A stretch of 64,000 bases of DNA from Hyperoodon ampullatus (Eukaryota > Chordata > Mammalia > Artiodactyla > Ziphiidae), in NCBI GenBank assembly GCA_949752795.1, contig OX457058.1, positions 36,954,587 through 37,018,586 on the forward strand, given 5' to 3'. Made by a program: the position numbers and the translations under genes. How positions within the stretch are numbered: the first letter of the stretch is position 1; every line of letters begins with the position of its first letter. Of the stretch, positions 11,601-22,945 are shown one piece after another. The notes beneath the pieces are model-generated. The model searched no databases, was not told the origin of the DNA, and saw only the letters and a list, made by a program, of their open reading frames with translations.

Positions 11601-11753
11601 GGGACTTCCCTGGTGGCGCAGTGGACTTCCCTAGCCGCGGAGCGGCTAGGCCCGTGAGCCCTGGCCGCTGAGCCTGCACGTCCGGAGCTTGTGCTCCGCA
11701 GCTGGAGGCCACAGCAGTGAGAGGCCCTAGTACCGCAAAAAAAAAAAAAAAAA
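11601..11753 (+). mobile_element. CHR-1 SINE lacking most of its promoter
   Basis: Starts 'gggacttccctggtggcgca' but jumps to 'ccgcggagcggctaggcccg', so ~65 bp holding most of the A box to B box region are missing. The 3' body and poly(A) are intact ('gtaccgc' then an A-run). The internal sequence repeats 'gacttccct', which suggests a rearranged copy. Confidence 0.8.
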
Positions 11754-11815
11754 GTATCTATTCCACTTACCTCAGAATTTTATTCCAATGTAATATTTTT
11801 AAGCTTAAGTCTTTT

Positions 11816-11832
11816 TTTTTTTTTTTGCGGTA
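11816..11832 (-). mobile_element. Ultra-short CHR-1 insertion (poly(A) plus 6 bp)
   Basis: Seventeen bases, 'tttttttttttgcggta'. Read on the minus strand this is the final 'taccgc' of CHR-1 followed by poly(A). It is flanked by the perfect 11-bp repeat 'ttaagtctttt' at 11805-11815 and 11833-11843. Confidence 0.65.
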
Positions 11833-12531
11833 TTAAGTCTTTTGACCATCCTGTCATTATATGTAATAAAAATTAAAATGTTTTATTTCCTGTGACCATA
11901 AGCCTGTTAACTCAATCCAGAAAAATACTTTGCATCATAATTATTGTTAATGCATTTTTGATCAAAGTAATCTTATATATTATCTTGACAAAGAATTCTA
12001 AGACATTTGAAATGCATTTCTTAATAAAGTTCTTAAAGTGAAGGTTTAAAAAACTTATGGGTAAGTATTATTACTTGCTATAATGAGATAGGGCTCATGA
12101 CCAATTCTATTCCTATTTTTCACTTTTATAAATGTAAGCTTTGAGAACCTTTGCTGTCATAATAAGTATACGGAATGGAAGGTGTTTTGTGATAATGTCA
12201 CCCATTTCTTAGGACTCCTTCGTTATAGCTCCCAAATCTCAATGAATTATAATAAAAAGCTATCACATGATTAGTATGATTAGGTCCTCTAGTTTTGTTG
12301 AAAGCCAAAAAAAAAAAAAGTTACTTAGTTTGGAAAAGAGTTTATTATCCAGTCTTTAGATCATCCACTTCTTCAGGACTTGGGACTTAGGAAGTAGGCC
12401 AGGGGCTTTACTAAGACATTAAATGACTATGAACTATACTCATAAACCTGACTTAGAGACAACTTATTTAACTTAATATGCTAATGATGCTTTGGGAAAA
12501 TAGAAATATTTTAATACTCCTTTGGCACTAC

Positions 12532-13710
12532 AATTTTTTAAATTTTATTACAGAAAACGTCTAACGTACAAACAGAAGGAATGGTGTAATGAACTCCCAC
12601 TGTCCACTGTCTAGCCTCTACAATTACCAATACAGGGTCAAACTCATATCTCTACAGTCACCCACATTCCCTTGGGTTATTTTGACAAATCAGATACAGT
12701 ATCATTTCAACCACTTTGGTATGTATACATACCAAATACTTTGGTATGTATCTCTAACACAGCGTTTCTCAATAGGGAGCAATTGTCCCCCCCATGAGAC
12801 ATTTGGCAATATTTGGAGATTTTTTTGCTGTCCTTACTAAGGGGGTGCTACTGGCATCTAGTGGGTAGAGGCGAGGGTTCCTGCTAATGCATGTCTTACA
12901 ATGTAGAGAACAGCCCCATCAACAGAAAACTATCTAGTCCAAAATATCAGTAGTACCAAGGGTGAGAAATCACACTCTTAACACTTAAAAAAAAAAAAAA
13001 ATCCCCAAACCATTATCACACCTAAAAAATAAATTTGAAATATCGAATATGCAGTCAGTGTTTATATTTCCCCAGACATCTTAACAATTGCTTAAACATT
13101 TCATATATGGGAGTCAGGTGCCAAACAAGATTCCCACATTACATCTATTAGTTGATAGGTCTCTTAAATCCCTTGATCTATGAATTCTTTCTTTTTTTTA
13201 AGTCTTGTATTTGATATTAATCCTATAGAATTTCTATATTCTGGTGTTTCTTATTACATTGTTGTGGATCAGACTCAGTTTCAACCTTTTGGCAAAAATA
13301 TTTCAGAATTCCTATTACAGCACATCAGGGATTTATCTTTTTGAGATGTAAAGTCTGATCATTAGGTTCAAATGTCAGCTTGACCCATTTGTTATAAAGT
13401 TTCCCATGAGCTTTTCATCATATATCACATGGATTCGGCAGCCACTGATAATGACTGACCAGATTTTTTATTTCATTAAGGGTTGCAAAATGGTGATATT
13501 CTATCATTCCTTCTTCATTTATCAGAATTTTTCTAAAAAGAATGTCCTATCATCAATTATTTGGTTACCTTGAAGACTATACAGGAAAGATGATGAATGC
13601 TGTTTCTCTCCCTTTATTTACCAGTTTTCAGAATAAGACTGTTCCCTAACATCTTCTAAAGTTGATCAATGAGGTTTTGTTTTTTTCAATCACATGGCTC
13701 CTAGATTTTT
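12532..13710 (-). mobile_element. Old L1 3' UTR fragment split by MER5A
   Basis: Minus-strand L1M-type 3' sequence ('attttattacagaaaacgtc', 'tattttgacaaatcagatac', then 'gttgataggtctcttaaatc'). It continues after the MER5A at 12760-12980. No coding capacity remains. Confidence 0.65.
12760..12980 (+). mobile_element. MER5A (hAT-Charlie) non-autonomous DNA transposon
   Basis: Opens 'cagcgtttctcaatagggag' and contains 'gacatttggcaatatttgga' and 'gtgctactggcatctagtgg', the hallmark MER5A sequence, inside an older L1 fragment. Confidence 0.8.
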
Positions 13711-14002
13711 TTAAATAAAAATTTATTTATTTATTTATTTATTTATTTTTGGCTGCGAGTGGGGCTACTCTTTGTTGCAGTGCACAGGTTTCTCACTGTG
13801 GTGGCTTCTCTTGTTGCAGTGTGCAGGCTCTAGGCATGCAGGCTTCAGTAGTTGTGGCTCACGGGCTCCAGAGCGCAGGCTCAGTAGTTGTGGCGCATGG
13901 GCTTAGTTGCTCCATGGCATGTGGGATCTTCCCGGACCAGGGCTCGAACCTGTGTTCGAGCATTGGTAGGTGGACTCTCAGCCATTGCGCCAGCAGGGAA
14001 GC
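13711..14002 (-). mobile_element. CHR-2-type SINE
   Basis: Minus strand, from a (TTTA)n tail to 'gccagcagggaagcc'. The direct repeat 'cctagattttt' flanks it at 13700-13710 and 14003-14013. Confidence 0.88.
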
Positions 14003-14191
14003 CCTAGATTTTTGATATATTTGATGTCTTTCAATCCACTCATGGCAGATATACATATATTTTAAAAAATTTTTACATGCTCAAATTGTCCCCTCTTGGG
14101 CCAGTAGAAGTACCTTCAGTGGTGACTCTTGAGTTCTTTTGTCATGACCCAGTGTTCCAGCCACGTCTTGTTACTTTTCTCACCCCAGAAT

Positions 14192-14460
14192 TCTTTTTTT
14201 TTTAAATTAACTTTTACTGGAGTACAGTTGCTTTACAATGTTGTGTTAGCTTCTGCTATATAGCAAAATGAATTAGCTATACATATACATACACCCCCTC
14301 TGTTTTGGATTTCCTTCCCATTTAGGTCACCACAGTGCATTAAGTAGACTTCCCTGTGCTGTACAGTATGTTTTCATTAGTTGTCTGTTTTATACATAGT
14401 ATCAATAGTATATGTGTGTCAGTCCCAACTTCCCAACTCCTCCCACCCCCGTCACCCCAG
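14192..14460 (-). mobile_element. Artiodactyl-type L1 3' end
   Basis: Matches the 3' UTR type seen again at 50495-50670 and, in forward sense, at 52365-53130 ('tttacaatgttgtgttagct', 'cttccctgtgctgtacagta'). Short 5'-truncated copy. Confidence 0.7.
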
Positions 14461-15671
14461 AATCAGCTATTTCTCCAAGGAGCCCTTGTTACTTTTAGTG
14501 GGAAAGGGTATTTAGAGAATATAGTCTGGGTGCTAGGAGCCCTCATCACTATTAGGTTGGTCATTGTTTCTGAGTGTTTTCAATGGAGATAGTTTAGTTT
14601 TTTAAGAACATTTCCTGAATTCATTATTTTCTTTTAATAAAATGCTTTTATCTTAAAATATGCAGCTCTATGAAAGAAAAAAATAATGATTAGTAGCATT
14701 TGCCAATTCCATGGTGTAAATACCTCCCCATAGCTGATTTCAAGCTTGACGCCATTGGTCACTGAATGTAGAGTTGGGAAAAGATGCTAACCAGTGGCTC
14801 TCATGAGCTGGTGCTAAACTACTGATTTTATTCCAAGAATAATAGGGAGGAATTGGTGGATTTTAAGAAGAGCAAGAAATGATCAGATTTGGGCCTTAGA
14901 AATGTGGAGCTGGATGGCGATAAGGAGTCAAAACTCAAGACAGGTTGTGCTAGCTATCTCCTGTTTGTCCCCCCAGATCTACCGTCTACCTTCCACTCTC
15001 TGTGTGCCCTGGGAAGCTGGCCTCATGGACTGCATCACTGTCTCCCTCCAGCTTCTGGTTGGGTTTGGCCAATGACAGGAACCACAAGGAAAATAAAGGT
15101 CTAAAATAAGGTGAGGTTAAGATTTATTCCTCCAGGTCACTGTGAATTGGCTGCCTCTCCCTACCAAAGGCCAGAGCTCCTATCAGGCTGCTCTCTCCAA
15201 ATAAGCACCTTCTCCCTATTGCAGTAACCAATCCCTCCCCAATTCCCTTCAGGCCCAGAGTGCTAATGATTCCTGCTGTAACGAGGCCCGGGAGGTACTG
15301 CATTATCCATAAAACATAAAACATCCCTGTTTCTTTATTAACTTTTCTTCAAATTACCAGTTTCAGCGTGCCATCTGTTTCCAGCTGGGACCCTGACTGA
15401 TACACAAGTGGACCAATTAAGGTCTCAGTTAGAGATTTGGTGGCCTGAATTGGATGGTGGTTGTTAGGATGAAAAGAGGTAGGTAAATTCTAGAGATATT
15501 TAGGAAGCAGAGTTGATTTACTGGATGTTGGAAGAGTGGAACCTTGTGGAACACTGGGCCAGCCAGTGCTCTATAGGAAATATTCTATGATCAAGAAAGT
15601 TTGGGAAATGCTGTATCCCACCATTCTACTTAGAAGTCAGAACACACATGAGTGTATTAAAAAGCTTTGAG
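14461..15671. other. Intergenic DNA with parts of an unnamed old repeat
   Basis: 14820-14890 and 15405-15560 resemble two parts of one ancient mammalian repeat ('agaaatgatcagatttgggc', later 'tctagagatatttaggaagc') of the kind also seen at 29780-30330. I cannot name the family with confidence. The stretch between them shows nothing recognisable. Confidence 0.4.
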
Positions 15672-15926
15672 GGGACTTCCCTGGTGGTCCAGTGGTTAAG
15701 AATCCACCTTCCAATGCAGGGAATGTGGGTTCGATCCCTGGTCAGGAAACTTAAGATCCCACACGTCACGGGGCAACTAAGCCCGCACACCACAACTACT
15801 GAGCTCCTGCGCTCTGGAGCCCGCCCGCCGCAACTGGAGAAGCCCATGCGTTGCAATGAAGAGCCCTCACGCCACAATGAAGACCCAGAGCAGCCAAAAT
15901 TTTAAAAATAAAAATAAATAAAAATA
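15672..15926 (+). mobile_element. CHR SINE (older type)
   Basis: Forward copy 'gggacttccctggtggtcca' to 'gagcagccaaaat' plus an A-rich tail. A perfect 13-bp duplication 'aaaaagctttgag' lies at 15659-15671 and 15927-15939. The site reads TATT|AAAAAG, the usual L1 endonuclease target. Confidence 0.92.
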
Positions 15927-15939
15927 AAAAAGCTTTGAG

Positions 15940-18859
15940 AAATCCCACAGTCAAGAGACCAGCTTAACTTTGTGTAGCCTAGCTTTCCCCAAATGTATTT
16001 GACTATGCAGTCCCACCCCTCCTACTTTTCAGGAAGCTCCTCTTAGCCATCTCTGACACTCATGTTCCATGGAACACACTCTGTGAAATGCTGGAGAAAG
16101 AGGAGGCTAGAATAGAACCTGACTTTAAGCTCTCAGTAACTGTTAAATATTACTTAGGAAACAAAAAATCAAAAATATGTATTTGTATATCACCTTTGCT
16201 AAAGAGTTTTGGATCCCATTCAACAATATGAGTTTGGTGAAATTATTTGTGAAACACTTTTGGCCTTAAATTGCAGTTATTTATTCTAAAATTTGCCCCA
16301 TTTTCAAGAAAATAAATTTGATATGGTTATGTAAAAATGTATGCTTGCTAAACTCACTATATTGCTCACAGCCACTAGCTTTTGTCCCTGGAGAAACACA
16401 TTCCCAGTTCCTATAGGTACAGAGGCACTGAGATCTGGATGGTATGGGGAAATCTGGAGGTAGGGGTTGAAAAGGCACACAACTGAAAGGATGATGTAAC
16501 AGAAATTAAAGGATAATTCCTCTCATAAAAAGCCAACTCAGAAAGACTAGCTTCCAAAAATAAAAAGAACCAGTGCCCAAACACCCTTTTCCACTAAAAG
16601 AAACCAGGACTGCTTGGAGAAGTGGCTGGATCTGGGGCTGGGAAGAAAAAGTACAAGATGGCCAGAATATCTTGTGCCCCAAAAGAAAAAAATACTAAAA
16701 AATGGATGGGGGTATATTAAAAGGACACAGAAGCCAGCTTAAAGGTTAAAGCTGGGATAATTTAAATATAAAAATAGTAATAGTAACGAATTATAACCTA
16801 ATTGGATAAAATAAGAATTCATGAGCCCATTCTAATATAAACAAATAAATGGGGAAAAGGCAAGAATCATTAATGAGTGCTAAAACTAGCTGGGTGCAAG
16901 TTTATTGAGTAACAAAATATTTATGCGGTCTCAGACTGTCTCTCTTCAAGAGTTGTATTGACTACTAATGGAAAAAATAGAAACTTTACAGTGGAGAAAC
17001 CTGGCAGAGAGCATCTTAACTAAATGATCCAAACTTAACATCAGTAATAGGACAAGTTGACATCATGTGCCTCCTGACTGATAAACTATGAATGCAACAT
17101 TGCTCCTGTGCTATTCCTACCAAAAATGCATAATGGGAAACTAATCATGAGGACACACAAGACAAACCCTAATTAAGGGAAATTCCACAAAATAACTGGC
17201 CTGTCACTTCAAAACTTTTCAAAGTCATGAAAGACATACAAAAACTGAACAACTGTTCCAGATTAAAGGATATTAAAGAGACATGACAACTGAATATTGG
17301 GAGTGATCCTAGATTTTCTTTTGCCATAATATTATATTGGGACAGTTTGCAAAATTTTTAAATAATATCTGCAGATTAGATAACAGTGCTATATCAAAGA
17401 TTATTTCCTGATTTGGTAATTATACTGTGGTTATGTAAGAGAATACCCTTGTTTTTATGAAATAAACACTGAAATATTTAGGGATAAAGGGGCATCATAT
17501 CAACTTACTCTCAAATGGTTTAGAAAAAATGAACATATATATATAGAGAGAGAAATAATAAAGCAAGTGCAGTAAAATGTTAATATTTGGGAATCTGGGT
17601 AAAGAGTATATGGGAATTCTTTACATATCTGCAACTTTTCTGTGAATCTGAAATTATGAAAACATTAAAAGTTAAAAAAAAAAAAAGGAAAAAAAGAAAT
17701 GAGGATCTTTACCGAAGCATCAGGAATTGGCTGCAAGAAATGGAAAACAGACTTCCAGTGATTTAAACAAATAGGGTTATCTTTGTTTCACATAAGTCTA
17801 GAAGAAAACAGTTGTAAGTGTTTGTTTAGCTACTCATAATACTAACACTGATCAGGTTGTTTTCTATCTTTCTGAATACTGAATTTATTTTTATGCTTTC
17901 TCTTTTCATGGTTGCAAGAAAGCTCCATAGCTCCAGGCAGCATGTCTGTTTTCAAAGTATAAAGGAGAAAGGGGCTAGCTACAGCTAAATATGTCCCTTT
18001 TATCTGAAAACCAAAGTTTTCTGGGAAGCTTTCCAATTGGCTTTTCCTTAAGTCTCAATAACCAAGCTGGTCATGTGGCCAGGCCCATCTGTGAGGGAGC
18101 CCTGGAAGTGGCATCTGCCTTTCTGGTCTCTGCGAAAGAAGAGTGGAGGGAGGGTTTGCCATACCAAGAAGTCGATTACTTTCCATTTGAAAACCATAGC
18201 CCATAGTAATTCTTTGATTCACTCTGTGATTTCATTCTTAATGGCAGCATTTCCTAAGGTTTGACCCATAAACCACCCATATAAAAATCACCTTATGTGA
18301 TTTTGATCTTCTATGGTCCCTGAGCATTCCTGGACATTCTGGCTGGTTATGCCACAAATACAAAGCTCTGATCATTCTTTACTGGAGCATTTCTCAGGGT
18401 TGTGTTTGCAGCAAGCAGCTTTGAGGGATGAGGCAATGCCTTCTTCTGAATCAAAGAGCAGGTTGGTTCCTCTCTTGCGACAGAAGCCACTGCATGTGTA
18501 GGCGTCCATCTGGGCCCTTCTGCATCACCCCTGTGGGACTTGGTGGGCAAGAGAAATTGACACAAAAATGATGCTCATGCTGTTTGCTGTGCAGTTTCTC
18601 TGACCCAGGCATCTCATGCCTCCTGCCAGCATCCATGAAGTAGTAACAGGTTAATGTACTAGTTTGTAAGTAGGGTAAAATCCCAGCCTGAAAGGGTAAA
18701 CTCTACCACAGGTAAAGTTAATAAGGAAGCTTGACTATCTCTGGCTGGGCTCTGGGGGGCTGGGGGTGGGAAGCCCCTTGAAAAGCCAAAAACTTGGCCC
18801 TACATGGGTTTAGGGGCTGAATTTATGGTCTCTATGTAATAAAATTCTCAGGTCTAGTA
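15940..18859. other. Intergenic DNA with an old L1 3' UTR
   Basis: About 16650-17690 reads as a forward L1M-type 3' UTR ending in an A-run ('aattatgaaaacattaaaag'). The rest (15940-16640, 17700-18860) is unassigned. Open frames at 17991-18636 overlap on both strands and resemble nothing known. Confidence 0.5.
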
Positions 18860-19500
18860 ATTGATTCCCATGCAGCTCATGGAACAAAACAAAACAATAT
18901 TTGAGTCATATTTCCACTACCCAGGATCCCCATGGGGTAAGATAATTGAACCTTCCTAAAGATGAAAGCATAGTTAAAAACATTAGGAAACCATCATAAA
19001 CAAGAGCCAGCAAATACAACAAACAGGGTTAGAGCTCCCCAAACTTGAAATAATAATAGAACTACATGCTGAAAGGAAATATAAAATTAGTATAACTAAA
19101 GGCATAAAAGAAGGAATAAAAAGATTAGAAACAGGACTCTGAGTAAAGAGTAGGCAGATTTGAAAAAGAACTAAATGGAGTTTGTAGATGGGAAAACAGT
19201 TCTTGAGGAAGAAAAAACTCAATGGACAGGTTAAACAGCAGATTAGACATGGCTGAAAAGAGAAGTTAGTAAAGTGAAAGATAGATCTGATGAAATTACC
19301 TAGAATATAGCACACACACACACAAAAAGAGTAGAAAAATATAAAAGGGAGGTAAAAAGACATGAAGGATAGAATAGAAATGTTTAATATGCATCTAACT
19401 GAACTTCTACAGGGAAAGAACAAATATGGAGAAGAAGCAATATTTAAAGAGATTTTAGAAAAATTTCTGGAACACTTGGAAGACATGTAGCAAGGTCTTC
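18860..19500 (+). mobile_element. HAL1 / old L1 ORF1-region fragment
   Basis: A-rich forward sequence ('acatggctgaaaagagaagt', 'gaagcaatatttaaagagat') typical of degraded HAL1/L1 ORF1. The 167-codon open frame on the opposite strand (18983-19486) is only the T-rich complement. Confidence 0.6.
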
Positions 19501-19536
19501 CAGTTGTTCTTCAGTATCTTTTCTCCTGACATCTAA

Positions 19537-20130
19537 AAGTTATGGTCCTCAAAGTGAGGTCCCAGAGCAGGCAGCATCAGCCTCACCTGAGAACTTGTTA
19601 AAAATGCAAATTCTGGGCTTCCCTGGTGGCGCAGTGGTTGAGAATCCACCTGCCCATGCAGGGGACACGGGTTCGATCCCTGGCCCAGGAAGATCCCACA
19701 TGCCGTGGAGCAACTAAGCCCGTGTGCCACAACTACTGAGCCTGTGCTCTAGAGCCCGTGAGCCACAACTACTGAGCCCACATGCTGCAACTACTGAAGC
19801 CCATGCGCCTAGAGCCTGTGCTCTGCAACAAGAGAAGCCACCAGAGTGAGAAGCTCACACACCGCAACAAAGGGTAGCCCCCGCTTGCTGCAACTAGAGA
19901 AAGCCTGCGTGCAGCAACGAAAACTCAATGCAGCCAAAAATAAATAAATAAAACAAATAGATTTATATTAAATAAATGCAAATTCTCCCCACCATCCAAG
20001 ACATACTGAGTCAGAAACTCAGAGGTTTCTGAGCTCAGAAGAATTTGAGCCTCAGAAGGTGCTCAGCAATCTGTGTTTTAAGAAGCTCCCCGGTGATTCT
20101 GATGAATGCTAAAGTTTGAGAACCACTGTT
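19537..20130. mobile_element. MER20-like hAT element split by a SINE
   Basis: Left part 19537-19614 ('cctgagaacttgttaaaaat') and right part 19987-20130 ('gactgagtcagaaact'-type core, 'gtgattctgatgaatgctaa', 'tttgagaaccactg') are the two halves of a MER20. The CHR-2 SINE at 19615-19973 separates them. Confidence 0.7.
19615..19973 (+). mobile_element. CHR-2 SINE inside MER20
   Basis: Forward, full-length long CHR form with 'cagccaaaaataaataaat' end. The 13-bp duplication 'aaatgcaaattct' at 19602-19614 and 19974-19986 is perfect and belongs to the MER20 target. Confidence 0.93.
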
Positions 20131-20744
20131 CCATCATAATAGAATCCTGATTTTTAGTTGGACACGTCTACCTTGTATCTAGGTATGGCCATGTAACTAA
20201 GTTCTGTTCAATGGAATGGATATAGAAGGAAGTTCATGTAGCAGCTTACGAGAACCTTCCTTAAAGATACAGAATGCACGTGCCCTTCTCCCTTTCTTTT
20301 CACCCTCCTGTGTATTGCTGCTTAGCGTGGAGATACTACCATCTTGTATCATGAAGGTGAGGGTGTGAATGGCAGAGCAACAGGATAGTACCTTGACTTT
20401 TACACAAGAGAGAAATAAATTTTCATATTGTTTAAGGTTACTTTTTGGGAGGTTTTCTGTTACAGCTAAATCTAATTCTAAATGATATAGGTATTCAGAT
20501 TGGAATATACTGAGTTCCAAACAAGATAAACAAAACAAAAAATCCATATCTTGACATATTGTTACAAAACTGCAAAGTAACCAAGGAGAGGTAACAGATT
20601 ATCTACAAAGGAACAGAAATTAAGCTAAGAGCAACAGCAACAAAACAGACCAGAAGACCAAAAAAAACCAACTCTAAGTTCTGAGTTTGACCTGAAAATA
20701 ACTGATACTCACAGATAACGAGCAATTCTCTTACAATCTTTATT
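20131..20744. other. Unnamed ancient repeat-like DNA
   Basis: 20150-20420 ('ggtatggccatgtaactaag', 'gcagagcaacaggatagtac') resembles an old interspersed mammalian repeat I cannot name. The 116-codon open frame on the minus strand has no recognisable protein features. Confidence 0.4.
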
Positions 20745-21333
20745 ATTTTATTTTATTCTATTTTTTGGTTGCGTTGGGTCTTTGTTGCTGCACACAGGCT
20801 TTCCCTAGTTGCGGTGAGCGGGGGCTACTCTTTGTTGCGGTGCGCGGCCTTCTCATTGCAGTGGTTTCTCTTGTTGCGGAGCATGGGCTCTACAAGCACG
20901 GACTTCAGTAGTTGCAGCACGCAGGCTCAGTAGTTGCGGCACGCGGGACCTAGGGCGCATGGGCTTCAGTAGTTGTGGTGTGTGGGCTCAGTAGTTGTGG
21001 CACAGACTTAGTTGCTCCATGGCATGTGGGATCTTCCCAGACCAGGGATCGAAACTGTGTCCCCTGCATTGGCAGGCGGATTCTTTTTTTTTTTTTTTTT
21101 GCCGTACGCGGGCCTCTAACTGTTGTGGCCTCTCCCGTTGCGGAGCATAGGCTCCGGATGCGCAGGCTCAGCGGCCATGGCTCACAGGCCCAGCCGCTCT
21201 GCGGCATGTGGGATCTTCCCGGACCGGGGCACGAACCTGTGTCCCCTGCATCGGCAGGCGGACTCTCAACCACTGTGCCACCAGGGAAGCCCAGCAGGCG
21301 GATTCTTAACCACTGCGCAACCAGGGAAGTCCT
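20745..21333 (-). mobile_element. CHR-2 SINE interrupted by CHR-1
   Basis: Outer copy in reverse ('ttgcgttgggtctttgttgc' to 'caaccagggaagtcct'). It is cut at its 5' tRNA region by the insertion at 21086-21293. Flanks 'ttacaatctttat' and 'ctacagtctctat' look like an aged duplication. Confidence 0.88.
21086..21293 (-). mobile_element. CHR-1 SINE nested in CHR-2
   Basis: Inner element from T-run and 'gccgtacgcgggcc' to 'ccaccagggaagccca'. The 14-bp 'gcaggcggattctt' of the outer SINE is duplicated at 21072-21085 and 21294-21307. Confidence 0.93.
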
Positions 21334-21377
21334 ACAGTCTCTATGAAAAATGAAGAGGTATAAGAACTTAGACAACA

Positions 21378-21606
21378 AGGGGTCAGAAAACTATAGTCAG
21401 TGGGCCAAATCTGTCCCACTGTCTGCTGTTGTAAATAAAGTTTTATTAGAGTTCAGCCATGTCCATTTATTTATGTGTTGTCTATGGCTGCTTTCATGAT
21501 ACAATGGCAAAGGTGAGTAGTTACAAGGGGACAAGACCAGATAACATGCAAAACCTAAAATGTTTACTATCTGGCCCTTTACAGCAAAAAGTTTACCAAC
21601 CCCTGA
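21378..21606. mobile_element. hAT-Charlie-type non-autonomous DNA transposon
   Basis: Starts 'aggggtcagaaaactatagt' and ends 'aagtttaccaacccctga', near-inverted ends. The core 'taaataaagttttattagag' and 'ctatctggccctttacagc' is typical of this MITE-like group. Exact subfamily not assigned. Confidence 0.7.
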
Positions 21607-22583
21607 CTTAGACAAATTATACATCTCAGTGAGTGTGGATTCCCAGTTTCCCTTCTATTCCTCTTAGGGGATGCTCAGATGGCAGTAGCAATGGTCAACA
21701 GGCCTGAGGAGCTTCAATATAAAGCTCCCAGTTTTAAATTCTACTCCTGCCAGAGCAGCCATATCAGTGCTTGGAAACAACTTAGGTCACGGTAGCACAT
21801 AGGGAAATAATTTTGCCACTCTGCAAGCCAGGTCACTTGGGTCCTGATGCTGGGTCTAGGTTCATGGTCCTGAAATTCTTAGTGTGTCCAACTTATGCGA
21901 TCTCTCCTTGCCTGTGCCTTTACTTTTAACTATTTTTTTTTAACCCTCCCAGCACTCCTACGTATAACTTTTAAGTTTTGTCCAGCTAGGGGCTTTCCTG
22001 TAGCAGGCCTAGCCATGCCCCCCTCCCCCCATCCCATGGACCAATGGTAATTGACAAAGCAGAACATAAAAAGCTGAAACCAAAGTGCCTGAGAACCAGG
22101 GGAAAGGGGAAAAGCTAATAAGAAGCAAGATGATGTACACCAAAGGGCTACAGAAAGAGGACTAGAGGCACCAGAAGAGGGGAGGGATAGAGCTGAAAAT
22201 ACAAATGTTGGTCAAAAGTGTATACGAGGAGCAGTTAGACACTCAGATCCCCTCCCCAACTGCTCAAAGCAACCTGATGACTCCTTTCCGCCAGGAGTGT
22301 AGACAGGAGGTTAACTCTGGGGAAGCAGAGCCAGAGATGTTCTGGACTCAGGGTGAGGCAAAGAAAAAGCTAGAGTGAGGTGCTGTCTGAAAATAGAGAG
22401 AGTAACAGCAAGTTAACACATCAAATAGTGAGACCCTTAGCTCTTTTTTTTCCCCACATGACTCTCAGAATGCCAGCAGTTTATTTATACTCATGGATAG
22501 TCAACTGGAAGATTCTTTAGGCGGGAGAAACTGACCTGCCCTAGAGAAAAAACAAAACAAAACAAATTTTAAAAACTCCCCAG
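21607..22583. other. Intergenic DNA, partly HAL1-like
   Basis: 22152-22208 closely repeats 24867-24923 ('gaggcaccagaagagggg' in both), so at least that part belongs to the same HAL1-like element. The remainder is unassigned. Confidence 0.5.
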
Positions 22584-22945
22584 GGACTTCCCTCGTGGTG
22601 AAGTGGTTAAGAATCCGCCTGCCAATGCAGGGGACATGGGTTCATGCCCTGGTCTGGGAAGATCCCACATGCCACGGAGCAACCAAGCCCGTGCACCACA
22701 GCTGCTGAGCCTGTGCTCTAGAGCCTGCAAGCCACAACTTCTGAGCTCACATGCCACAACTACTGAAGCCCACACGCCTGGAGCCCATGCTCCGCAACAA
22801 GAGAAGCCACCACAGTGAGAAGCCCGCGCACTGCAATAAAGAGTGGCCCCCGCTTGCCGCATCTAGAAGAAGCCCGTGTGCAGCAATGAAGACCCAACGC
22901 AGCCAAAAATAAATAGATAAATAAATTTTAAAAAATAAAAATAAT
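22584..22945 (+). mobile_element. CHR-2 SINE
   Basis: Forward copy from 'agggacttccctcgtggtga' through the long CHR-2 body ('gagaagccaccacagtgaga') to 'cagccaaaaataaatagat' and an A-rich tail. Target-site duplication not clear. Confidence 0.88.

Larger units (their letters stand above)
9906..12531. other. Intergenic DNA after IQGAP1
   Basis: Contains the SINEs at 10475-10756 and 11601-11753 and the 17-bp insertion at 11816-11832. Otherwise AT-rich unique DNA without a supported gene. Weak open frames at 9653-9979, 10943-11236 and 11325-11579 show no family resemblance. Confidence 0.7.

Noticed and set aside
18983..19486. 167-codon Phe/Ser/Leu-rich open frame on the minus strand
   Set aside because: It is the T-rich complement of an A-rich HAL1/L1 ORF1 remnant; its hydrophobic look is due to TTT/TTC codons.
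20975..21378. Repeated 'proteins' rich in W, C, P and R at many loci (for example 20950-21378, 48079-48520, 48702-49172)
   Set aside because: These are translations of CHR SINEs in various frames, recurring wherever a SINE lies.
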